Positions 32,686 through 45,302 of a stretch of 64,000 bases of DNA are shown in pieces (the stretch's first letter is position 1; each line of letters opens with the position of its first letter). Location of the stretch: contig OX359248.1 in NCBI GenBank assembly GCA_947179485.1, forward strand, positions 53,826,386-53,890,385, read 5' to 3'. Source of the DNA: Allacma fusca (Eukaryota; Arthropoda; Collembola; Symphypleona; Sminthuridae). The position numbers and the translations under genes are program-made. Below the pieces are notes generated by a model. The model saw only the letters and a list, made by a program, of their open reading frames with translations. It was not told where the DNA came from and ran no database searches.

Positions 32686-35600
32686 ATGGGGGCTGAGCAA
32701 AGTTATTTAAAGTAAGCCAAAATAAGATATTGTTACCGTTAGAATATTCCCTGTTTTTATTTGGAAATTTATATCGATTCTCATGCTCCAACAGATCTGT
32801 AGGAAACAGCGAGAACAATACTTCAGTTCAGCTCACTCTAAACGGACAGCCATGGAGGGGTATACAGTAATGTTCATATCATTTTAAGTTGATTACATAT
32901 TGGTTTATTTTGCTTCGAAAGAGAAAATTCTCTTATAACAGATGGTACGAAACGATTATACCCCCATTTAGCCCATATAAGACAGTAACTTCCGAATGTT
33001 TTACAATGATGAGTTCTGCTATGAAAAAATGACAAAATCAAAAATAATTATTCTTTTTATAGGACCTTCCTCAGTTTGGTTCCTGGGACTGAATTTCTCC
33101 CAACCTCGCGCCTTACTTTTAAGACTTATGTCTACAATTCTCAACCTAGAGACTTGTTGACTAACTCCCTGGAAAACCCAGAAAAGTTCCAACAAACGAG
33201 AGTCTAAACATGTTCTTAAAAAATTATCTATTGAAATGAACGATTTTGTTGGAATCAAAATCGGGAAAAATTCACACTTTGCTTCACTTCCGCGACCCCT
33301 GTGTCCGGAATAATTGACCGAGTTTAATGTAATAAATTTTAGAAAATCTGGAACAAAATTTGTCACGAACTGGGGAGGGGATGAAATAACTTTTATCAGA
33401 TACTCCCTTATATGGGCTAGAGGGTGCGACAATCGTTTGTATCACCCCGTCCATAACATTACTTTCAAAGGAAATCTTTAAAATTTGAGTACATGAGAAG
33501 TGTGTACCCTCAAATTTAATCCACTACAGTATAAAATCCAAAACCTAATATTTAACATCTACCTAAAAATAATGTTTCAGTAAATCCCGACTCAACTGAG
33601 TCAGATACAAGCCTAGCGGATTTTATCCGCGACATTGCTGGTTTCAAGGGAACCAAGTTAATGTGTCGAGAGGGTGGCTGTGGAGCTTGTATCGTTTCGG
33701 TAAAACTAATCCATCCCGGATCTCAAGAGGCAGTCATTCGCTCCGTGAATTCCGTAAACGCTTTTGCCAAAAAATTATACTTTTTGTAATGTGCAGTTGT
33801 ATCTATATAATATGCATATTGTTTTAGATTTTTTTCCTATAAATAATCCGTTACATAATGAAGACATCACTTCGTGGCAAATCATTTATAAATTCTTTGT
33901 AGTGTTTAGTTCCTGTTCTTGCATGTGATGGATGGGACATAACAACGATTGAAATGATCGGGAGTAAAAAGGACGGCTTACACCGAATTCAGGAACGTCT
34001 GGTAGTCTATGGGGGCACTCAGTGTGGGTTCTGTACTCCTGGATTAATTATGAATATGTACAGTTTAACTTCATCCAAGCAGAGCCTCACGGCCCAGGAA
34101 GTGGAAGATGCCCTAGATGCTAATATTTGCCGTTGCACGGGATACAGACCTATTCTGGATGCATTTCAGTCCTTAATCCCTCCGTCTATTAACCACGACC
34201 AGCAGAACTGTCCGGAGATTGAAGTACTACCTTTTCCTACCTGTCAAGTGTCACTTTTGCATTGTAAAAGATTTTTTTCCCTTTTCAATAACTATAGCAA
34301 TTGAATGTTTTGTTTTCCACGTAGGAAGCAAACCAGTGTCCAAGAATGTGCATTTCCGCCGCAGGTCAACAACGTGTCTTACAAAAAGCAGTAATCTGGG
34401 AAGGCCCACAAAACAAAAATGAATGTCGGATAGTAAACCTGCCATCTAGTGTCCAGTGGATATACGTTCGTACCATTGAAGCATTATTTCAAGCGATTTA
34501 CAGGATTCAAGCAGCAAGGCAGAATTATAGGCTCATTGCTGGAAATACAGCCAAAGGTTTCACAATTCATAAATTTTCAACATAATTAAAAACCGTTAAA
34601 AAATGCCCCCATAGGGGAGTTATTATAACCCCCACAATATAGTCACGAAAAAGTACTTATCCTTCCTAAAAACATTTTACGCTTGGATTACAGGGGTTTT
34701 CCCGAGCAACGAAACTTACGATGCATTCATTGATATTACCAAAATATCTGACTTATGTTCCAAGACCATCACCCCGGAAACGCTCACGCTAGGGGGCGGC
34801 TCTACACTTTCAGATACTATTGAAGTCTTAAAAGAACATTCCCAAACCCTGGGCTTCAATTACTTGAAGAAATTTAGTGAACATCTGGAAAGAGTGGCAA
34901 CTCTTGCGGTTAGAAATGTAGCTACTTTAGCGGGCAACCTCATGTTGAAAAAGACTCATCCTGAATTTCCGTCTGATGTCTTCGTCCTGTTGGAAACTGT
35001 TGGAGCCAAACTAAATATAGGTAAGGATTGCAAAAATTAAAAGTGTCTATATTAAAAAATAATTGCTTTTAAAATTAGTTAGTTGGCTGAATGAGAAATT
35101 TCTTTTGAAAAAACAGCATCTGGCCCGAATGTTATAACTCAATACTTGGTATCCGATCTTCTATCATTAAACATGGCGGGTAAAGTGATTCTGTCAATTG
35201 AATTCCCAAAACTTGTGGACTACTATTTTCATAGCTTTAAGGTAAGGAACCTGGGGGTTCTTCCTGAGACAATAGCTTTTTAAATATGTTTTTGTAATAT
35301 ATTTTTTATACATATGTATGTGCTTCAGCAATTTTTTTAAAAATATGTAATTATTATCATTTATTTTTATTTCGGTCATCAGATTACAAGGCGCTATCAG
35401 AACAGTCATGCGTACGTGAATGCTGGATTTTTGCTCAAGTTGCTTAATAAGACATCGGTCGTATCAGAAAAACCAGCAATTGTATATGGAGGTATCTCGT
35501 CAACGTTTGTAAGTTCCTCAGTCAAAAGGGAATCCATACATAATTATATGTAGTAGCAGTGTCAGTTAGTTATTTGTAAATCTGTACTTTAAAACCATTT

Positions 35601-38600
35601 TTTGGGAAGATTCGAGCCTCCAATGCGGAGATGTTTTTAATTGGAAGACCTATTAACGATATACGGATCATCAATGAGTGTATGCGGGTCCTGGATGAAG
35701 AAATCGTTCCTCAAGTGAAGCCACCGGATGCCTCTGCAGCATACAAGAAATTAGTAGCAAAATCTCTCTTTTATAAGGTGAGGAAGCTTTCAAATAATTT
35801 TATTTTTTAAGTGGTATTACTCAATTTAATTATTGCATTGATATTTTTATGTGACGCTATAAGTTATGAATATAATCATAAATATACATTTGTAATTATA
35901 AGTGTATATTAGAAAATTTACTGGTAAAAGACATGGAATAACATTTCTCTTGATTACAGGTTATTTTGAAAATTTTTGGGAATAAAATTAGCCCCAAAGT
36001 ACAGTCGGGTAGCAGTATTCTGTCTCACGGGGTGACCAGAGGAACTCAGAAATATGATTCAGATCAAAGACAGTGGCCACTTTATCAACCCGTTGCAAAA
36101 CTGGAAGCCGTTGCTCAGTGCACAGGTGAGTTTATTTTTTTTTTAAATATTTAATGTTTCTACGGATAAATAGCTTATTTTATTAGCAGTAAAATCCTAT
36201 TACTAGGGATTAGTTGCGATTTCTTGATATATGGGACACAGTTTTAATCTGTCTCCCATCTCTCATTTTAACGTTGTAAAAGAAATTGCTTATTCCAGGT
36301 ATAACAACTACCCCCTGAGGGGGCAATACCTCTTCCTAATCCTTTGTGGGGAGATTTTATTAGGAGCATTTCTGAGGCAATAATAATAATTTTGGATTTA
36401 AAATGGTAGGAGAGGCAGAATACATAAACGATATCCAACCTGAGTTCGGGGAACTATTTGGGGTGTTTGTCCTCAGCACAGTTGCGAAAGCTAGTTTAAA
36501 AACCGTGGATGCTTCTGAAGCACTGGTAGATTTATTATTATTGTTTTAATGACAACCAAAATTAAAAGATATGAGTGTGCTAAACGCATGGTATAACTAC
36601 TGCCAATTTCTTAGTTTATCTTGGCAATGATTTGAATAGAGAATTCCAGGAGTTGTTTCTTTTCTTCAAGCAAAAGATATTCCTGGCGTTAACAATTACA
36701 TGCCGTATTCCTACCAGGTGGAGCCCGTGAGTTGCTGAAATCAATATTCTTAATAATTTCTGCACTACTTGCTCATTAGAGGTGTTCTTGTGGATCAAAA
36801 ATATAAAACTGTTCAATAAATGGGTTCAATAAAATTAAAACTGTAAACATATTGTAGATATTCACAAGCGGTTCAGTTAATTATGCCGGTCAGCCAATCG
36901 GATTGATAGTTGCTAAGAACAGGAGCGTCGCTGTCCAAGCAGCAACCAAAGTTCAAATTACTTATGAAAATGTTCAAAAGCCGGTGCTAACGTTTGAACA
37001 GGCCTTGAGCAGGACGATTCCTGAAAGCCAGGGAATCGTCACTGGCCCTGGGGATTTATTTTCCTCATTTCAAAAATTCGATGAAGCAAACGATGAGACG
37101 ACATCTGATGAGAAACCTACGAAAACTATCTCAGGGGAGTTCCGGAACGGTTCTCAGTATCATTTTCACATGGAAACCCAAACTTGTATCTGTATCCCAA
37201 GAGAAGACTCTATGGATGTTCATTGTTCTACACAATGGATGGAGCATGTTCAAGCTGCTTTGACTAGTGCACTGGTTCTACCAAGTAATTAGTAAGTGAC
37301 AGTAATTTTGAACTAATTCATTTTGGAACTGAAAAACTGTTCTTACTTTATGTTACAATCTTATAAAGTGTTTCATTCATAGCTTTAATATGGAAGTTAA
37401 AAGACTTGGGGGTGGATACGGTGCCAAACTTACGCGCTGCGCGCAAGTTGCTTGCGCCTGCGCAGTAGCCGCACATACTCTGAATAAGCCAGTGCGGATT
37501 GTTTTGGATCTGGAAGCAAACATGGAGATGATTGGTGGAAGGTTGCCTTGCCTCACAAAATATGAAGTAAGAAATTACGTTTCAAAACGAATCCCTTCCC
37601 ATATTTGATTGTCCTTAAGATGGTAGAGTAGATATAGACATGCAGTTGACTCTCGCTGTCACAACATCCTATCAGTGTAAAATGTTGTCGCAATAAACGG
37701 GATAGACGGTTAATAGTGATTACCTGGTATCGTCATATGGGTAGCACAACAATCTTGGGATGATACCATCTACCGTTATTGTCAAAGTGTCGCTGTAATC
37801 AGAGCCCTTTTCTGATTTTTGGGTATATAGTGGATTCAGGCTGATAATGTTTTTAAGGTTTGCTCTGCTGAGGTTAAGGTAGCTTTATTATTTGAAACCC
37901 CTCGCGATTAGAACGTTTTTATTTTGTCTCCCTCTAGTGGTTTAGTGTGCTCCATTGTAATTCGAATTGTTGTACATACGGGATATGCTCTTAGCTCTTA
38001 TAGAGAGTCAACTGTACCCAGACGAATGTTGAATCGTCGGTTTAAATCATACCGAAAATAATCTTAACTTATCTAAAATGCTTTATAGAATGAGTAACAT
38101 GTGAATTTCTACTCCCATATTCTTTAAATAGGTTGGTTTTACTGACGAAGGAAAAATTGTCAGCTTGAAGGGAAATGTTTTGAGCGACTCAGGATGGAGC
38201 TCGAATGAAGTTACTTCTTCCGGTTCAGTTTATATGATGCAAAGTTGCTACCAAGCTTCGGGTTGGAAAATTAAATCAGGAAATGTGAATACAGACACGG
38301 CATCAAAAACATTCTGCAGAGCGCCAGGTTTATAAACTGATTATATTAATTACTTCGACAATATTTCCACAACTTTTTATTCACCCCAAAACCACTTGAA
38401 ATGGGAATTTCAGGAAGTACAGAAGGAATCGCAGCAATGGAGTACATAATGGACCACATTGCATTTACTCTGAAAAAAGATCCTCTCGTAGTTCGACAAG
38501 CAAATTTCATTAAGAAAGATGACCTGCTGTATGGCTACATCGGCAAAAAATTTACTGGTGTTAATCTCATCCCTGCAATGATAGACGAAATGAATGATTC

Positions 38601-40883
38601 TGCAGAATTAGATTCCAGGAAAGAATTCATTGGCAATTTTAATAAGGTATTTGAGAGGTACAAATAAAGTTTAACATAGTTAATTATTTATAATTGAGAT
38701 TATCTGCATCTTAGATGTGACTATTTGTAAAACTAACCGTTGACCTTCGTTTTGATCGCAGATGAACCGTTGGAAGAAACGAGGAATATCAGTTGTCCCA
38801 ATGCGCTATCCCGTTCATACTTCCTCTATCAATTTTAAGGTGTTCATCGCAGTGTATCATGTAGATGGCTCTGTTGTGGTGACACACAGTGGTATTGAGA
38901 TGGGTCAAGGTATCAATACAAAGGTGGCGCAAGTCGTTGCGCATGAGCTCCGGATTTCCCTGGAAAAAGTTAAAGTCAAAGCAACGAATAATATCATTGG
39001 GGCCAATTGCACCATGACAGGGGGCGCTATCACCAGTGAATATTGCTCATACGTAAGCTAAATGGGCTAAAGTAATACAAATATGTGCGTTAAAATCTCG
39101 CTAGGAGATACCAATTTGTATTTTATTACAGAGTTAAAAATATTTTGTTTATCACCATGTATTTTTTCCGCCTGCATGAAATGTAACCATATGAGTATTT
39201 TAAGCTTTGAGGGATGCTCTTATAGGGAGTGTCTCCATTTCTTGGTTAAGGCCAGCATCCATTCAAAGTTATATATTGATCTTGTCTAACTCATTCCAGG
39301 CAGCCTTAAAAGCTTGCAAGGATCTTAATACGAGAATGCAACCAGTAAAAGCTAGAATGCAGAATCCATCTTGGAAAGATCTGGTCCAGGAATGTCACAA
39401 CTCAAATGTTAGCTTAACTGGTGCTTATCGTATTGGTCCAAAGGATGTGATCCCAACCTATGATGTTTGGGGCCTAACAGCTACCGAAGTTGAAATTGAT
39501 TGTCTAACTGGAGAGTACAAAGTATGGACTCAATCCATAGCTATTGCGTACTGCTCCTAAATAAAATGTAACCTCATAAGTAAGATATGTTTCTCAGGTA
39601 ATTCGGGTGGACCTAATCGAAGATGCAGGGAAAAGCATCAGTCCCGACATTGATGTTGGTCAAGTAACTGGAGCACTAATTATGGGGTTTGGCCTTTGGC
39701 TCACTGAGAAATACCAGTTTGATGAAACGACTGGGAGAAATCTGACAAATAGAACTTGGGTAATTACATACGTGCACAAATGGATACAATTATTGCTGTA
39801 GTTGTTGAAGACGCCGAATAGACTAGATGCATTAGGTTAGGAGAACACAACTATTTAAATTCAAGTTAACTAAATGTAAAATGGACCAAGTGCATGAACT
39901 ACTATAAAAATCACAGTATCATGTGCAATATTTGTCAAAAGTAGAATTGACTATTTACTACTTGACTCACATCTTCACATTAAATAGGATTTTGTGTAGT
40001 GCACTATGTAATTACTTATGAACATGTACAGAATATACAAATATTTACATAAAGTTAGGTAGTTCGTTTTACTTTTACTGAAAACTGCATGTAAATTAAT
40101 TTGCTTCTAATCCAAATTGGACTTATTGTTAATCCATACTGCCTCATTGTGTTCAAGAATTTTTTTAAAGATTTATCACAGATAACAGTAACTCACACAG
40201 TATTCTGCCTAAAACACATACCATCTCATTAGTATCATTGCATTTATTTACTGTCTTACTGTCAATCCAGCTTCCTCCTTAGTGAAACAATAGCTTACTG
40301 ATAAGAGCTTTTATATAGAGTCTCCAGAAAAGTCGAGATTTATAAACTTTTTATAATTTTTTTCGGCATGGTAGGAATACAAGGTTCCCATGGCTAAAGA
40401 CATCCCTGAAATATTAAACATCACTTTGAAGAAGGACGCTGATAATCCACTGGGCATTCTTAGATCTAAAGGTAGTAGTGTTACAACCAGAGTTTTGAAT
40501 TTATTAATAGTCTAATCTCATTTGATAAACTATTAAAAATATTTTAGCAACCGGCGAACCTCCCATTTGTATGAGTTGTAGTGTCCTTTTGGCTCTTAAA
40601 AGTGCCATAGGTGCTGCAAGGCTTGATGTTGGAAATTTCGAGTGGTTTCAACTAGGTCAAAAACTCTCAATTAAAATATCTATCAAAATATAAATATGTA
40701 CACAAAATATAACGAATTGTACATGTATTTAAGGTTTTATTGATTTGGCCTATCTCTTCAGTATATCACGAGTTGTGCATATTTAAATATTTTAAATATT
40801 ATGTCAATAATCCAGATGGACCTGTCACTCCGGAGGACATTCTTCTTCATTGCTTGACCTCTTCAACGCAGTTTCAGTTTTAA
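32686..40883 (+). CDS. AOX: Aldehyde oxidase (molybdo-flavoenzyme), complete, 22 exons
   Basis: Oxidises aldehydes and N-heterocycles with a Moco, FAD and two 2Fe-2S centres; cytosolic in known family members. Exons: 32686-32711, 32795-32859, 33581-33753, 33903-34223, 34325-34556, 34694-35020, 35117-35241, 35383-35508, 35610-35777, 35960-36125, 36410-36525, 36640-36726, 36858-37291, 37383-37566, 38132-38327, 38414-38646, 38762-39052, 39300-39521, 39598-39759, 40375-40471, 40548-40655, 40816-40883. They sum to 3,927 nt (1,308 residues, usual family size) with every phase consistent. N-terminal Fe-S motifs are CREGGCGAC, TQCGFCTPG and ICRCTGYRPI. The FAD domain has LIAGNTAKG and LTLGGGSTL. The Moco domain has HFHMETQT, RLGGGYGAK, FCRAPG, GIEMGQGINTK and ATGEPP, whose Glu corresponds to the catalytic base. 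Insect-type AOX features such as NAHAYVNAGFL-like NSHAYVNAGFL favour AOX over xanthine dehydrogenase. AATAAA lies at 41040. The first two tiny exons are the least certain part. Confidence 0.92.
32961..33427. mobile_element. Small inverted-repeat element (MITE-like) in AOX intron 2
   Basis: TAGCCCATATAAG (32969-32981) recurs inverted at 33407-33419, with weaker matching for another dozen bases inward. The ends therefore behave like terminal repeats of about 26 bp around a 450-bp body. Target duplication was not found. The interior carries a 137-codon minus-strand open frame (33019-33432) without a recognisable domain. This could also be a chance palindrome. Confidence 0.5.
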
Positions 40884-43790
40884 ACAAATGTTGTGGCCTC
40901 CCATTCAGTTGCTCAGACCTTATAAGAAGTGAAAACTCAGATTAAAGTTCATTTAAAAAAAGTTGGAACCAATAATAATTATTACATTCAGGCAATTAAA
41001 TGGGTGTAAAACAATCTATTTATATTTTGTGGACACAGTAATAAATTTTGAATATATTCTTTTGAGCTGTCTGTTATAGTAATTTAGTTAATCAGTATAG
41101 TTAATTTATATTTAAAACAGACCTGGATAACCGAAAAACAAGGTTTCCGTTAATTAGTCACACGTTATTGTCAAATTTTTTCCGTTGTTTTTGTTTTCGG
41201 TATTTTAAAACAGGGATGGATAACGTTATTCATAACGTTATTGAATAACGTTATTATCGGAAAAAAAGAGAAAACGGTTTACAGTAACGAAAACGAAACG
41301 GAAAATATGTAATAATGTTAAACTAAAACTAACCCAAAGGTTGGATTTGCAAAACCAAAAACGTAAACCATAACCAAAAATATAAACGTTATTTTCTGTT
41401 TTTACAAATACCATGCATTACCGTCTTCTAACCTCTAGTATAGCTGTAGGCTGATTTCAAATGAGAAACGTAAAACGCTTCAATTTCGTTTCACTTGAAC
41501 TAATTCTTTAAACACGTGCTCTCCTTATGACATATATAGGAACGCATAGAAACTACAGAAAGTCATTTCTTATTTACGTTACGTAATTAGTTACACATAA
41601 GTAAGTAAAGACCGTCATACCTTTTACATGTGCCGGGTGTTATAAAACCCGGGTGTAATGCCCGAATGTCATTGGCACGAAAATAGTCTAGCCCCCAACA
41701 ACCATTTAAACATATTTCTGCAGCGAAAGTCGCGAATTTCTGAATATTTATGATTACCGGGTATCGTATTACCCGGTTTTCATACCCGCCGGGTATTGGT
41801 GTTAGCAGTAGAGCAACTGGCTAGAAGCCATAACTGGATTTCCATTTTGTCCGGTCCAAATTGGTCAACACAAACGGCAGTATTCGTGATCTAACCATGA
41901 TAACCTGACCCGGGTATCCCGTTACCCGAATGGCCAACAAAATTTATTTAAGGTCCTGGTATGGTTTTGAACACATTTGCGTCGTCAGTTTGGCCTTAAA
42001 CACAGTATTTCAGAAATAGCCCGAGGGGACACTTTTGTCCTCATCACGGGACGTCGCTTATGGGAAACCTACACGATGTTACACATGCCTGGTTATAAGT
42101 AACAATCTCCGTTAGCCATGATCCCAATTAAACCTTCCAAGCAAATCTTTATTGGTTAGCCTTCCAGATTGTCGTTCCACTAAAATTAATATAGTTTAGC
42201 AGTTTAAAAAAAGTTTGCGCAAAGTCATTTCGGTCCGAAATTCAAATCTGGAAGTTTAAAATTACATTTAACATGGAGAATTACAAGTTTCACGTAACTT
42301 TCAAAAGGTTGAACTTTTTGTGGTTTTCCGTTCCCCAGTCCTCTGTAATTTTTTCTTTCAACAATATAATCGGCTAAATGTGTGCATTAAGGAGTTAAAG
42401 ATTAACAATGAACAATTGTAGGGTTAACAATAACCAATGAGTGTTACACCCTTAAAAACTAACAACATGTTGAATTTGATGTGGGAATTGTAAGTCAAAT
42501 TAACCTAAAATTAGTTAAAGCCAGTTCTTTGGCTTTAACGTGGTTTGTACGCAAATTACACTTATGCGCTTTACGCGCACTTACACACAAATGCTTTAGT
42601 ACTAAAATACAACAGTTGTCAACCTAACCTACCCTGACCGTCCGAAACGTTGGGCTAGATTTACAATAGGATAGCTGCAATGCCCTAGCCTTACGCCAGG
42701 GACCCAAGACCCAACTCTGCTTTCAACCAGACCACACATCTTAGCCCGCAGCTTGGGTCACTCATCGTAGTTCGGAAAGTTGTATTTCCTTCCCCTGAAT
42801 CCTCACCCTTCCACCAAAGGACCATCCTTTCCCCCGCCCCTTAGCATTGTTCATTGTCATTTGGACCACTTATCGTCGTTCGGGGCCACTTATTATAGTT
42901 CGGAACATTGACTTATTGGGCCATCTATCGTATTTGCCCCCATAAATCATTATACTTTTATTTATTTTCGAAGAGAACAAAACAAACAAATTACAGCACC
43001 GTCACTTACTGCGTACACCAATCATTTGTAAGTTCCAATGTATGTACATTCAGGCTTATTGGGTCATTGAAGATTAATATGAACAGGACGGGCCCCAAAG
43101 CATTACCTTGAGGAACACCTTCATTTAAGTCAGTATTTCTTCGATTAATGCTTATCAAGTTTAATGCGGCAGTTACGCCCTGTCAAGTAAATTCACAGAA
43201 TATTTATTCAGTAAATAGGTACATAGTTTGTAATAAAAGTTAAGTTACATTATCAATTTAACAATGTACCTTGTGGTGTATGCGACAATCTTAGAAATAA
43301 GACTCACAATAGATAAGAAACTCAAAATTGGAATATTAGAATAGAAAAGAGAACAATCGTTCAATCGGGCTTCCGAAAAAAGAGTACCTTAATTTTTTGT
43401 TTTCTGAGAGGCAACGAGACAATATGTTTCTTAAATCATTTATTCACAAAGGGGATTAGTAATTACATAAGTGGGAGGGAAGGAACATTAGACCATTCTA
43501 GAATAATTATTACAAACTAAGCATATGTATATTTGATCTAAAAATGAGACAAGCGAACGCCACGCACTGTTACAGTGTCTCCAGTTCAACTATCAAGTCT
43601 AAGGTCATTTACATACATAATCACAGGATCCTATGTACATATAAAGCTAAAAAGTTGTTGAAGGAAGAAGTGAGCGTCAGCAAACACGCTGTCCGTGCGC
43701 TGCATACCTGTTGGAGAAAAATATGACTCCCAGTTAATAATTTTTTCCAAACATTGTCACCATCAAAAATATTGTTTGCTTTATTCCAAC
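40884..43790. other. AOX 3' flank and repeat-rich intergenic DNA
   Basis: AATAAA at 41040-41045 is the probable AOX poly(A) signal. Around 41215-41260 the palindromic word AATAACGTTATT recurs, and near 41630-41940 CCGGGT/ACCCGG recurs about eight times in both orientations. Around 42758-42935 there are four degenerate copies of a roughly 22-bp unit built on CACTTATCGT...GTTCGG. No gene is supported. Confidence 0.45.
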
Positions 43791-43817
43791 TAGGGATGTC
43801 AGTTGTCGTCATTCATC

Positions 43818-43832
43818 TCATATCGCAATTAT
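43818..43832 (+). repeat. LINE target-site duplication, left copy
   Basis: TCATATCGCAATTAT, identical to 48096-48110; it marks the LINE insertion into the older hAT sequence. Confidence 0.9.
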
Positions 43833-44346
43833 GGTCGGCGCCAGACTTGAATACAAGCTTTTTAATTTCCTCTGTAAAATTATACCCCAAAATTCCTCAA
43901 AATCTGTGATTAACAAACATAAAACCTTAGTTACCTCCTTCCCCCAATGTCCCTGGAAGTCTCTTACTTACTGTATGATTTTACTTTTTGTATGAAATTT
44001 GAGTAACCGACCGGCCAACTAAAACTAACACGAAAATCACATACACGTACATACACAACCTAGAATATCTCAATCACACACCAAAGAACTACTCCGAACC
44101 GAAGCACCGATCCGAACACCTGGTGGCACCAGGTCATTTACTGACAAACTCAGTTGGCAAAAATGGCAAATGCTTGAGGTGCCCACCGGACCCTTTCTCA
44201 GGCGAGTAAAAAATTATCTCCTTCAACAAAATTAAATAAAGTTTCAAACTGTGCATTCGTGCACTACCTCAGATCAACCTCCCACCAGACCTTTCTTTTG
44301 AAATTCTAGAAATCCAATACTGGATAGCCTTGAATGTGACCAACAA

Positions 44347-45263
44347 TTGGAACTGAGCATGCCTATCCAGCGCTCCCCAAATAAATCTCAACCAAAAATC
44401 ACTATCTTTACGTCACAAGCTAACAAACGAAAAGCCGAGTCTCAACCTGATTCTTCCAAAATTTGTGAAACTCCAAACAAGATCTCAAGAAATTCTCCAA
44501 CTCTCTCTGAAAACATGGATATCAGTAGTCTTTGGTCAAAAATTGAGGCCAAACTAGACAAAAGCAATAAGGAGTTGGGAGACTTAATCTCAAAGGCTGA
44601 ATCCAACTTGACTTCCCACTTTGAATCCAAGATCGGAGAAGTTAGCAATCAATGTAACGCACTACAGACTCAAGTACAGACCCAATCCCAGCTTATTCAG
44701 AAGCTTCAACAAGATAACGAAACTCTCCATCTGATGCTGCGGCAAAATAATGTGATTATTTCCGGATTAGCAGGGCAAGAAAACGACAAACGAGAAAAGA
44801 CAATCGAAATCCTGCAAGAGAAACTCGACAAACGTGGAATTGATCTTCATCCAAGCAACATTGATCACATTTACTGATTGGGCAGGCACAAACCAAACTT
44901 ATCAAAACTGGATCAAAGACTTATGATCAAACTACCGTATCCAAAGCCAGGGAACTCCTACTACAATTCAAAGAACTTCAAAAAGAAGGCCTTCATACCA
45001 GAGAAGACTTGACTAAAACGGAAGCCAGCAACCAGTATGCCCTACGCCAATTAGTCAAAGTGAAAAAATCAAAAGGAGAAAATCCCAAATGGGTTGGCAG
45101 AAATGTACGAATTGGGGACAAGATGTTCTCAGCCCGAAATGGATCAATAATAGAGGTCAACACTGCAACTTCAAATACAGAAAGGAAATCATCTGAGGAA
45201 TGGAATAGTTGTCCCAACAGTCAATGGCCACATCAAGTAAACACACCCGATATCCAAAACTGA
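44347..45263 (+). pseudogene. LINE ORF1 remnant
   Basis: 44347-44877 encodes a Ser/Lys-rich start, then a heptad-rich coiled coil (SNKELGDLISKAESNL... and QTQSQLIQKLQQDNETL). NNVIISGLAGQ and KRGIDLHPSNIDHIY follow, the RRM-like core typical of LINE ORF1 RNA-binding proteins. A stop at 44875 and a frame change interrupt it; 45009-45263 continues in another frame with basic residues (LRQLVKVKKSKGENPKW). The protein would coat LINE RNA; this copy is broken. Confidence 0.7.
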
Positions 45264-45302
45264 AGTTCAGGCAGCGCACCATATCAAAGTTCTACATGTA
45301 AA

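Noticed and set aside
32686-40883. Xanthine dehydrogenase rather than aldehyde oxidase
   Set aside because: The FAD domain and the NSHAYVNAGFL and LGGGYGAK contexts follow insect AOX; a tree would settle it.
41212-41230. CAGGGATGGATAACG, a hAT-like terminal sequence
   Set aside because: I found no inverse partner or 8-bp duplication, so an element cannot be bounded.
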